Origin: Ochromonas danica
Lineage: Eukaryota > Sar > Chrysophyceae > Chromulinales > Chromulinaceae
Direction: 5' to 3'
NCBI GenBank assembly: GCA_015146655.1
Contig: VKHL01000008.1
Span: 310,001 to 374,000 of the forward strand
Length of the DNA stretch: 64,000 nt
A model generated the notes under the pieces. It had not been told where the DNA came from, searched no databases, and saw only the letters and a program-made list of their open reading frames with translations. Positions within the stretch are counted from its first letter, which is position 1. Each line of letters opens with the position of its first letter. This document shows, piece after piece, positions 34,801 to 43,394 of the stretch. Made by a program: the position numbers and the translations under genes.

Positions 34801-36133
34801 TTCCCTCCAAGAAATTAGCCTGAACATCCAAGATTAAGAGATGAGGCATCTTGACATCAGGCAGGGACGACGTGATGGCGTTGAAGGAAATATCCATCAA
34901 CGTCAAAAACTTTGCGCTGCTGAAAGACAGATTTCCACTTAACCAATTCAGAGAACAGGTCCACACAGAGATATTTGGGTTGAATGGGATGTCTCCGTGA
35001 AATGCGTTGCCATCTACTATGACTGCGGAGAGTCGCGGGGCAGTGGACAGCCAGGCAGGAAGAGTGCCTGTGAGCAGATTGCCTGCTACCGAAAATAACT
35101 CAAGGCTAGATAGATTCTCATAAGCAACAGGAATAGTATATTCCAGTAGATTTTGGTAAACAATAAGCGCGGAGAGGCGGGGCAGCTCAGATAGCTCAGG
35201 AGGAAGACTTCCCGTGAGCAGATTCAAACTGAGATCCAGCATTTTCAACCATCGCAACCGTGAGAGAGTATTAGGTATGGTTCCGCTAAAGGAGTTATTC
35301 AATAAACTGAGTCTGGTTAGAGCGCTGCAATTGCCGATCTCAGGAGGCAAAGTCTGCGTGAAATTGTTCGTTCCCATCTCAAGCAACCTCAACTGGGGCA
35401 AAGAAGAGCATAACTGCTTAGGGAAAGCACCAGTAAACCCATTGCGAGCCATTGCCAAGAATGTGATATTCTTGTATTGGAGGAAGGCATCTGGGAAGGA
35501 GCCGGTGAAGAGGTTGTCGCTGATGTCCAGCACTCGCAAGTTCTCCAGCTGAGCGAAGGTTGCATTCGGAACAGAACCCTCCAAGTAGTTGAGATCAATA
35601 GATAGCTCCACTAATTTAGTCAAGCTAGCCAGTCCACTAGGAAGCGAACTGCGAATGGAATTGGTGGAGAGTTTCAAGACGAGCAAGCTGCTGAATGAGG
35701 ATATATCCTCGGGGATAGTGCCTGTGAGATTCATATGAGGTAGATCGATCGCTATTAAGGAGCAGATGCGCGCGCTACATTGGCAGTAGAGCCCTTGCCA
35801 TTGTTCTTGACAAGGGTTCGGGTTAGATTCGCTAAAATTCCACCTCACAGAAGTGCGGTTGGTCGAGAGGGTAATATTCGTGCCTGGCACTGTATGATTG
35901 GCATTTCGACGCGCACTTCGCAGCCAAGTCCACGTGTCGCCAGAGGTGGCGTTGTAGAAAGCATGCAGCGCCTGGATCTGACTGGAGGGAAGATTGGCTG
36001 CGGCTGAAGAAGGACCTGCCGCCACCCCAGCCACGATCACCTCGCTTGTATTGCTTGCCCAAGAGACGCAATTTACAAGGAGAATCAAGTTAAGTAGAGA
36101 GAAAAATAAAGATAGTCTCTTGCTTCTTCTCAT
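31826..36133 (-). CDS. Leucine-rich-repeat receptor-like protein with about nine or ten membrane helices
   Basis: This single exon of 4.3 kb encodes 1435 residues. It starts with a signal peptide (LSLFFSLLNLILLVNCVSW) and an LRR cap of plant type (IQALHAFYNATSGDTW; NPCQEQWQGLYC). About two dozen plant-type LRRs follow to about residue 780, of the pattern L-x2-L-x-L-x2-N-x-L-x-G-x-L/I-P. After NCGSNNLDGS comes a first helix (IWAIIVAIILLAMACIALYF), then eight or nine more spread over residues 860-1370, and a Ser-rich cytosolic tail. No kinase domain is present, so this is not a classical receptor kinase. A sensor whose LRR ectodomain gates or anchors a polytopic module is inferred. The polytopic part was not matched to a named family. 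The absence of introns in so long a gene is unlike most neighbours. Confidence 0.8.
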   Translation of the reverse strand: MRRSKRLSLFFSLLNLILLVNCVSWASNTSEVIVAGVAAGPSSAAANLPSSQIQALHAFYNATSGDTWTWLRSARRNANHTVPGTNITLSTNRTSVRWNFSESNPNPCQEQWQGLYCQCSARICSLIAIDLPHMNLTGTIPEDISSFSSLLVLKLSTNSIRSSLPSGLASLTKLVELSIDLNYLEGSVPNATFAQLENLRVLDISDNLFTGSFPDAFLQYKNITFLAMARNGFTGAFPKQLCSSLPQLRLLEMGTNNFTQTLPPEIGNCSALTRLSLLNNSFSGTIPNTLSRLRWLKMLDLSLNLLTGSLPPELSELPRLSALIVYQNLLEYTIPVAYENLSSLELFSVAGNLLTGTLPAWLSTAPRLSAVIVDGNAFHGDIPFNPNISVWTCSLNWLSGNLSFSSAKFLTLMDISFNAITSSLPDVKMPHLLILDVQANFLEGSIPHKLNYSSFLDILAVMNNSMSGTIPEFIIQFPNATEVLVGFNAFTGTLPEVKRPNNALYQFVVSRNYLRGTIPRSFANLTMLTQLQMATNMLTGSLPDSLVLLRNLSIVMLTNNSLSGPLVGKFDGSSQRKLTSLDFSHNQFTGDLPRQLFLASKLVDFAASGNCLSGTLPSDICHATSLQTLELNGVSTADTCRERIFRFIPSFTAFTLSRSLSGSIPPCIFALPELESLHLSGNALEGDLPNDLNISNSLINLALSYNQLTGKLPARLKKNKFYSLDLSYNRFRDELDSDFSPVYGDGASLYLQVNRLSGSLPASLYNISSLSVLDGNIFQCGFFDRNLPANDPHVDDYNCGSNNLDGSMAIWAIIVAIILLAMACIALYFNNQSLQPLVLLRYWFKTFREVNEALRSPLSPNLQLMMNFFEGVRRLFSIVTAFISFVIFPLCSGLSLKYSSYIHIYTWQISAVWLSGFDAALSIALAFAVLFIIAVWFIEIKIRPWARHIKPEAAGVVKRTDSKLMSYGRLACIAFVNLSIMIVVDAVYVYIFLNYNASIVALTQWLTALFKVIWNESVVWQAIPALKHLTQRLLDTHFREHDIVRYTRTELRFVVSIILLNNLIIPALAIAIISSNCFYNAIFAADSVTDTYAINECVLYAGDIIRIRRRNQVQCVQEVPQPLTTSYDPPFIYSYSCASTLYVNYSSVYIYMFILVGAVVPLAKLYVSYVFRVFDSGHWLHRLLDSFLMEKFKPTASQRADSLMTVRMMHSERIITRIISYLAIVLSFGAVFPPLAVFGMIALYANTYAEQLLAGSLVVEGDQLQMPLFRTKLDAEVRDITELFLSSVWLAFPFVVIMQAYLVFDTEGDEHGTTAALIMTGVLLSCMALAWIFSRELIREWFQQSILRFFSLLQQQKVQTTSSNVEMMKVLATSPPSLSLENDRARGSSTSNITSQSSIESKDDNQIMASEVVENPVHRNTLNPAEVNLVEENEV

Positions 36134-37367
36134 AGATTCTAGTGTTGTTTTGACCAGTCTGCCTCTCTAACTCTCTCTGGGCGGATCCAACCCCCGCACT
36201 CGGTGCCAACTGCCAAAAACAGTTTTTGCTGTGTTTTTGTGGATTGGGGTTAACTTATGAGGAGCAAGGCATTGATAATATATTTGACTATGTTGTGCAG
36301 TACTGGTTGACTGGATTCGCCTTCCTGAACCATTTGTTCCTTATCTGATCCTCTACTTTCTATGGAGTTGTTATCGGCACCTTGAAGGCTTCAAAAATCT
36401 TGAGAAAGCACTTCAAAGCCTCCCTTTGTATTGCTTCTGTCTCTTGAGATTCTCGGTACAAGATTCTGCAAGGATGTTTCCAGAATTGAAAGTGCGTTGA
36501 TCATCCCTATCTTGCCTAAGGTTAAGTTCTTTAACCCCAGTGAGCCTAATAAGACCGTTCATATTGGTGCCATGGCTTGATTTGTGGGCAACTGGTTAGA
36601 GAAGAACGTAGAGAGCATCGTCAAGTTTGTCACGAAGCCTGTAATCAATAAATAAGCATGCAAACAATTACCAAACCGTGTCGTGAGTTGTTGCTTTGTG
36701 ACGATAAGGGGCGAAACAACAATTAACTGCAAACAACCAATTTCTTGTCAAAATTTTGCTCGAACGTTAGGCTTATTATTGGTGGACTGGTCTTGGAGAT
36801 ATTATATAAAATTTGGCATCATTTCAAGTTTTACAAAGTGTGCATTAACTTTTGCGGTAAATGATGTCATATTTGACATAACGAGATGGGAGTGACAACG
36901 ATTACACGATCACTAGACTGCGCTCACGTCAAATCAACGTCGGCATCGGTGAGAGGTGTGTTAAAGTGAGTGGAAGAATTCTTTGCGACTTCGTCCTCCC
37001 AACTACTACGCACTCCATCATCGCACTTCACCGTACCTCGTGTGTCCTAACTAAACTCTCCAGTGAACCCCACCCATGACAGGCCCACTGCAGTTCATGA
37101 CAGTATCCGCGATGATCGGTGGACACAACAGCAGTGATTTGCCGATACGCTTCCTCAAGCACAGTCATATCCGGGTGCTCCATTGAACCACACCAGCCCA
37201 GTGAGGATGAAGACGGAACACAACGGTGAGTTCATGAACTCCTGAATATAAGCAAATGTGAGTGGTTGGTTGAGCGAGTGATTTGATGATTCATGGGAAG
37301 GGAGCAAGCCGGCAATCTCATACAGACCCGGACACAACGCGCTATCACTAGCATACAAACATCCTTA
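36134..37367. other. Intergenic region with a possible decayed coding segment
   Basis: On the plus strand about 36290-36655 gives interrupted peptides such as YVVQYWLTGFAFLNHL and, after stops, NWLEKNVESIVKFVTKPV followed by a stop. The first peptide faintly resembles the TB2/DP1/HVA22 (REEP) family, but this is weak. The remainder, including sequence at 36.9-37.3 kb, shows no convincing gene. Confidence 0.25.
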
Positions 37368-37623
37368 CCTTCTGGACCAGATGTAATCAAAAGGGTCCGC
37401 AGTTTCTTCTCCTCCGCGAGAATGGTCACGTACAGTGTAATCGGTGATCTGCTCCTCGATGCTCTTGGGCCTGTATCTGAGCGCATTGTCTTCCGCGTCA
37501 CTGGCCGCGCTCAGAGACAGGCTGAAGAGCATCGAAGAGCAGATCACCGAGTACATGACCATTCTCGCGGAGGAGAAGAAATTGCGGACCCTTTTGATTA
37601 CATCTGGTCCAGAGTCCAGAAGG
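37368..37623. repeat. Imperfect inverted repeat, 117-bp arms with 22-bp spacer
   Basis: The left arm 37368-37484 and right arm 37507-37623 are reverse complements over nearly their full length; I count about six base differences and two offset 7-bp insertions, roughly 90% pairing. The spacer is 37485-37506. A transcript would fold into a long hairpin of about 110 bp. The right arm read on the plus strand, and the left arm read on the minus strand, both encode a coiled-coil-like peptide (DRLKSIEEQITEYMTILAEE), so the arms look like copies of an exon from a gene elsewhere. The repeat ends 237 bp before the WKR-3 start. Confidence 0.85.
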
Positions 37624-37860
37624 TACAGTGTGTTGTAAGGGATGGCATTGGCGGGTCTGCATGAGACGAAAACCCGAAACTTCGAATATTCGAAACCGGA
37701 GCACCGCACCGCGGTCTGTCCTCTGGCGCATCAATTGTCAGAGAGGAGGATTAGACATTCCTCAGGAGGCTTGGCAGGCGGCTTTCCAACCCCTTTCCTC
37801 TTCATATCCTTTTCTTTCTTCAGTCAGAGCTGGAAGATCGAAGTGTAGAGCGATAAGTCG

Positions 37861-39301
37861 ATGGCGACACCTGTTGGCAAAGCTGTCGTCGAAGCGGTAG
37901 AAGGAGTTCTCATTTGCTGCAATTCCTTCAAGAATTTCTGGAAGCCTCGGGCCACGGTGGATGTCGTCATTGCCCACCACCTCCTGCACGGCTGTTTGGA
38001 AGTGGTTGCCTACCACCCCGAGCAGGACGTCGAGGCTCCGAGACTGTATGTCGATGCCATCGCCCTTCAGGACCTAATGGACAAAGATGAAGTTGACCGT
38101 CGTGCTCTTGAGAAGAAAGAGGCCTTTATTCGCCGCCGAAAGAGCACTCGGCGCAGCCTCATAATGCGAGAAGTCTACGACACCCTCATCATCAACTTCA
38201 TCACTTCCCGTCTACAAATAGACACTGCCTCTTCTACCTTCGCTGTGGTCTTGACTCCTCGTGCTGGTGATGTGGTCGCCGAGGAAGAAAGCGGTCGGCT
38301 AGCGTTGCTCTTGACTGCCCCGCCCTCAGACCTCGTGCCTGTTAAGGTTACTTTCCAGCACAAAGCCAGGTGAGCAGCACTCTGACCTAATCATTTGCTT
38401 GTGTTCTTATTAATAATGATCCGTGTCAAATAGCTCCACGGAAATGATAGCAGCAATGCGAAACATCAACGAGGAGGCGACGAATGTGCGCCACATGGCC
38501 TTGTTGTCGACCAGCTCAGTGGATGGCTTTCGAATGACTTTAGCTCAACGAATGAAATGGGCCTCATATAGCGCGGCACGACTACGCTGGGTGAGAGTGG
38601 TCCATCGTGTCGTCGTTCAGTTGTACGTGGAGAAAGTGAAGAACAGACTGGAAGAGATCGAAGCCAAGCGAGAGGAAGCCCGTCGATTAAGACGCTTGCA
38701 GAGAGAAAGCAGGCCTAAGCGACCTCGCATATTGCGGAAGAGCATTGATGCCAGCTCTTTACCGCGGAGTCGCCTTGCAGAAGACTCTGTCACCAAGACG
38801 TTGTACTCTTCTCCTCAGTGTAGTCACTCTCAAAACTCAATGCTGCCTTATCTGACCATTCGCAATCCGAGTAACGATACCTTGAACAGCCACGCGATGA
38901 GGAATATTGATTTGAATCGGTCTGTTCGGACGTCCTCTGATATCAAAGGGAAAGGGAAAGCTGTGCGTGTTGACAGTGTCTCTGATGATAGAACATTGCC
39001 TCTATTAGATAGTGTGCCTAACTCCTCCGTGACAACGACACAGTGTGCATCTTCTCTTGTTCCTGCTGGTAGCACTACAAGAGAAAGCTTCTCCAATGCG
39101 AGTGAGTCGAGTGGGTCCAGCTCTGGTAGTACTGCTGGGGTAATCCGCAAGAAGTCTTGTGTTTCGCTTCCCACTGTGCCCACTGTGTTGGATAGCTACG
39201 TCTCCAAGGCTGTTGTCTTCCCTCGGCCACTATCGGCCAGGCCAGCCTATTTGCTGAGTGACGCCATAGCGCGAACCTTACGATGTGATCCCCCTGTGTA
39301 G
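37861..39301 (+). CDS. WKR-family protein 3 (unrecognised family)
   Basis: Two exons, 37861-38369 and 38434-39301 (phase 2 join), give 458 residues. The N-terminal domain reads EGVLICCNSFKNFWKPRATV, CLEVVAYHPEQDVEAPRLY, VDAIALQDL and EKKEAFIRRRKST, then LVPVKVTFQHKAR at the splice site. Exon 2 has HMALLSTSSVDGFRMTLAQR and RWVRVVHRVVVQLYVEKV, then RPRILRKSIDASSLPR and a Ser/Thr-rich tail. In this copy and in WKR-1 a block before the splice site (GDVVAEEESGRLALLLTAPP and its counterpart) is also shared, so copies 1 and 3 may be closer to each other than to copy 2. Function unknown; no targeting signal or membrane helix is seen. Confidence 0.75.
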
Positions 39302-39347
39302 ACCTCAGTTCTCTTATCAATATTGTTTTCATTTCATTCTATGAAGA

Positions 39348-39388
39348 AGACAGACCTCGAAGTTATGATGCAGACTTGAGGTCTGTCT
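39348..39388 (+). other. Perfect 11-bp stem hairpin after the WKR-3 stop
   Basis: AGACAGACCTC at 39348-39358 pairs with GAGGTCTGTCT at 39378-39388 across a 19-base loop. It begins 47 bp after the stop codon and so is probably in the 3' untranslated region. Confidence 0.6.
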
Positions 39389-39522
39389 GAATTCTTTTGA
39401 GCTGCTCAGTGTAGTTACTGACGTTGTATCTCTCTGGCCAATCCTGCTTATCTCCTGACCTTTTGTTTCAATTTTGTTTGCATGAGCTTCTATTCCCTTT
39501 ACACTTTATTGCGATCGTCTAG

Positions 39523-39607
39523 CAGTCAGTCGCGCTGGGACAGTTTGATGAAATGCGATGTGATGTGATGTGATGGTAAGTCACGACTTTGTTAGCGCGA
39601 CTGACTG
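39523..39607 (+). other. Perfect 14-bp stem hairpin with GATGT-repeat loop
   Basis: CAGTCAGTCGCGCT at 39523-39536 is the reverse complement of AGCGCGACTGACTG at 39594-39607. The 57-base loop carries a (GATGT)n tract. It is a second strong hairpin downstream of WKR-3. Confidence 0.6.
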
Positions 39608-39792
39608 GCGAGTTGATAGGAGCTTTTGGTCTCTTGCTATATTATGCTATATATTGATTTATTTTGTTTGTACAACTTGTATGTATGGCGCTGCATTATT
39701 ATGGCGCTAAACGATATGATAAAGACGACACGGAGAAGACGACAAGGTTACGATACATACAACTCTCCTTCTCAATGGACGCCAATCAACTA

Positions 39793-39825
39793 CTAAGCTA
39801 AGCTAAGCTAAGCTAAGCTAAGCTA
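39793..39825. repeat. (CTAAG)n pentanucleotide repeat
   Basis: About six and a half perfect units of CTAAG lie in the spacer between the WKR-3 and kinase genes. Confidence 0.9.
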
Positions 39826-40217
39826 GACCTTTACATTACCTGCTGCCTATCCTATCCTATCCTCCTATAACCATGAGTAAAGAGCTAGACAATATTAATA
39901 ATACTTAATACTATAGTACTTACCTCCAAGACTGTAGACTAGTCCAAGACATCATTACGTAGTAAAATTAGTTTTTGTGGCCTACGACTGGCAAACGGCG
40001 AAGTCGAGCCCCAAGCGATAGAAGAATCTTTAAACTAGAATTGTTTGGTATTGGTTGGCTTCAAGATCTGATAATTAACTTTGCTGTAGATGACTAATTA
40101 GTATTATTGTTCAATGGAAATGTAAACTGCATCAATCAAATCAACAAATCAACATCATCATTTCATTCCTCTGTTCTGTTCTTCTGTCATCAAGCTGAAG
40201 CACTCATCAGTCCAATG

Positions 40218-43064
40218 CTACCGATAGATGGTTGGCCGCATGCGCGGCGCGCTTTGTGAGTTTCTTTTGTTTTGGTCGCGTTCTCCAGTGCCAGTCTTTC
40301 CTGCTGGCGGGACAGGCAAGGGCGGTGGCGGCCTCAGATGGGGCTGCTTGCGCTGCCAGGACATGAGAGAGAACTTGGGACTGTGCGGAACGGTGAGCTT
40401 CTTGTCCGATGGTTTCTTCTTTAGCTCTGCCCCAGCAGGTCTTCGCGATTCTTCTTCTGGCATCAACTCTGGTTGATCTGGAGGGAGATGATTTGTTTCG
40501 CCTCCTTTCAACGCTTGCATGGTGTGCAGCTGTCCTCCTCTACCACTACCACCAGCACCACCATTAGCACTACCACTAGCACTAGCACTACTCCTTCCGT
40601 TGATCAGACTCCGCCGATGCTTAGTACCACTCTCTTCGATCAGATCGTCCACAGAACAGTCTTCGCCTTTGCTAATCTGCTCATGCTCAGCTAACACCTC
40701 TTCTGGTATGGAGGTGCTGCTGAGAGGGGATTGAGGAGCCTTCTGTGGAGACAAGCGCTTCTTGTCAGATCGAAAGGCTTGAGGAGGTGTGGGGGGCAGG
40801 GAGGCAGCAGGATCGTCCAGCACGGACATGTAATGCCCTCCAGACCGTCGCAAGGGTGTGCGATCGGTACTGGGCGCCCCATTGACCCCTAATCGATGTG
40901 GCGAAGTATAGGTGACTATCAAAGAGCGTCGATCTGGACTACCACTTGTCATGCCACTGATCTGATTCATATAGTTGGACTGACGATGGGGTGAGCGCAA
41001 AGGAGACCTTGGCAAGAGATCTTCCTCCTCGCTGCTGTCCTCTCCCTTGGCCTCCTTGGCTCGATCTGTTCGCTCGTCTTCCTCTTCATATCTCGTAGCA
41101 GAGCTGTGAGGAGGACTGCTGGGAGGGAAAGGGTCGGCCAAGTGGCTTCTCTTGCGAGGACTTGCAGCGGGTTGATCAACCAGGTCGTGATAAGAGTCCA
41201 TGGCCCGGATTCTCTGTATCAACGACTCCATCATGAAGTCAGTTTTGGTTTTGTGCTCTGGATTTGATTCGAAGGGTCGCTCCTCTTCTTCTTCTTCTTC
41301 TTCTTCTTGAGGCAATTGTCGCTTAGGAGAGACCATGGGGGCGTCGTCTCCGTATTCAGGTCTGTCGTCTCCGTCGTGGTCGCCTTTGCGTTGTGGGCTG
41401 TTGTGTTTACTGTTGCCCTTCGCTTCCGCTTCAACTCGATCACCTCCCTCTACCACTCCTCCTCCTCCACCACCTCTTCCTCCTGCTGCAGTGAGTACTC
41501 CAGTTCCCCCTTTGACAGCTGAAGGCACCGCAGAACGACGATTGGTACTACTGGACCTCTTGAGAGGAAGGTCTGACAGTTGGCGGCGGAAGGCTTGGCT
41601 GCTGGTGGACTGCAAGTAGCGAGGAATGGCTTTGGCGGGAGCTGCAGGCGCACCCTTCTCCTCCTCTCTCACCGCTTGACTTGCCTTGTCAGGACTGGCT
41701 TTAGACATCATCCTCGCCTGAGAGGCAGGAGGCTTAGCCGCTGCAGTGACAGGGAAAGGGGGCAGGCCGCCTGCTGTTGACCTCTCTCTGCGGAAAGTTG
41801 TCACTTCACTCACGATCATTTGCTTGAGCTGATAGCGAGTGCTCGTGTCTTCTTCAAAGGCAAAGTTACACCTCTCGTCCACTGGCGGGAAGATCTTGGA
41901 GTCTTCCAGTCCGCAGCGCTGCAGAAAGGGCAAAGCCAGAGCCTCGCTGACTGTGCAGCGCTTGTCTGGATTGAAGACCAGCAGCTTGTCGAGCATCTCC
42001 AGGGCCTCAGGCGAGGCGGTGGGAAAGAAGAACGACCAGGGCTTGCCTTCCTTGCCAGCTTGCTGTGCGAGGAACTGTCTGGCCTCTGGGCTGGTGATGT
42101 GCACGACATCTCCGCGAGCAGGGGCTCCCAGTACGTCGAAGATCAGAGAGAGCTGGTGGATGAAGGACTTGCCAGGGAAGAGCGGCTGCCTGCCCAGCAG
42201 CTCGGCCAGGATGCATCCAATAGACCAAATGTCCACCGCATAGCTGTAGAGCCCATCGGGGAGCAGCCTGTTTCAGTCACAACCACATGAAAGATACCAT
42301 TACTTCAGAAGAGTTGAAAACTGAAAGATACTGCAGCACACTGCAATTAAGTCACTCTCACAGTCCCCCAGTCACTGTCACTGGCTGAGGTCACAATCAA
42401 ACAAGCAAAGGTCATGCCAAGGAAAAGCATCGACTCACATTAATTCAGGAGCTCGATACCATCTCGTGACCACATGAACTGTCATGGGTTCATCGATATC
42501 GACGTCAGGGTTCTCTCGGTCATCTCCTGTGGGTCTCTCACGAGCTAGACCAAAGTCTGTTATGCGCAATTGGCAATCTCGCGAGACTAAGAGGTTGCCT
42601 GGCTTGAGATCACGATGAATGATGCGATGGTCGTGAAGATATTTGATTCCGCAGCAAAGTTGATGCAGGAAGTGCTTGATGTGCGCTTCACTCAGAACCT
42701 GCTTAGACTGGATGACTTGATGTAAATCAGAGTCCATCAGTTCCATGACGATGTAGAGCTCGTCAGCATGGTCGCGCAGATAGAGGTCTTCCAAGGTGAT
42801 GATGTTGACATGCTGGCCCATGTACCTCATCAGTCTTATTTCACGGAGAACATGCTTAGCATCATAGACATGCTTGGCGACGGGAGTGATCTTCTTAATC
42901 GCAACCTTTTTCTTGAGCTTACCACAGGTGGCTGAGGCCACTACCCCGTAGGACCCCTTGCCCACCATCTTGAAGTCACAGTAGCCATAGGAGGCGTCCA
43001 AAGTGAACAGTGTGCCTGACACCATAGTCGAGGCCTCCTTATTTCGAGTCGATCTGCTCGACAT
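40218..43064 (-). CDS. MAP-kinase-like protein kinase with T-V-H activation motif
   Basis: Two exons, 43064-42439 and 42267-40218 (171-bp intron, phase 2), give 891 residues. The kinase domain occupies about residues 25-340: glycine loop GKGSYGVV, VAIKK (Lys near 57), HRDLKPGN near 150, DFGLAR near 170 and RWYRAPEL before the splice site; the intron falls between APELM and LLPDGLYSYAVDIWSIGC. The CMGC/MAPK type is shown by VVTRWYRAPE and by FPGKSFIHQLSLIFDVLGAP. The activation loop is long and acidic (DDRENPDVDIDEP) and has T-V-H at about 195-197 where MAPKs carry T-x-Y. The C-terminal 550 residues are disordered, with Ser, Pro, Arg and a Glu run, and are probably regulatory or docking. ATG 43064 is the first in-frame ATG. 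Confidence 0.88.
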
Positions 43065-43394
43065 GGTTATCAAATCATCTATCTGAGCTCAGGTTTACAA
43101 TTGTTAGCAGTTACAATTGGCATGGGCAAGGAAGTAGAAAGAACGCGTTTCTTCTGTTTGGACAGTTTATAAATGTATGTATAGTATATGTACTGCAACA
43201 GGGTGGGGATGCTGTCGGCTTTGGCTCTCATTTGGTGTTGGTAACTCAAGGTAGGTCTTCCAATAAGCAATCTCATATCGAATAAGGTCAGATAATAGTC
43301 TATACGTAGCGTTAACATTACAGCAAGGTTGAACTACTCCTATAAGAAGGACGACGACAGTCACAGAGCGATAGCCATGCAGCGAGAGCTTCAG
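43065..43394. promoter_or_regulatory. Promoter region of the kinase gene
   Basis: This 330-bp spacer lies between the kinase start and the stop of the upstream FYVE gene on the same strand. No specific motif was recognised. Confidence 0.4.

Larger units (their letters stand above)
39302..40217. other. Intergenic region between convergent genes, with hairpins and short repeats
   Basis: No gene is supported. The region lies between the stop codons of WKR-3 and the kinase gene. Its structure is listed separately: two hairpins and a pentanucleotide repeat. A (CCTAT)n stretch also occurs near 39847-39862. Confidence 0.5.

Noticed and set aside
37293-37709. Mirrored reading frames on both strands, possibly a gene pair
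   Set aside because: They arise from the two arms of the inverted repeat; neither has a start with supporting context or continuation outside the arms.
37670-37720. tRNA-like TTCGAATATTCGAA sequence
   Set aside because: It is a short palindrome; no cloverleaf, A box or acceptor stem could be drawn around it.
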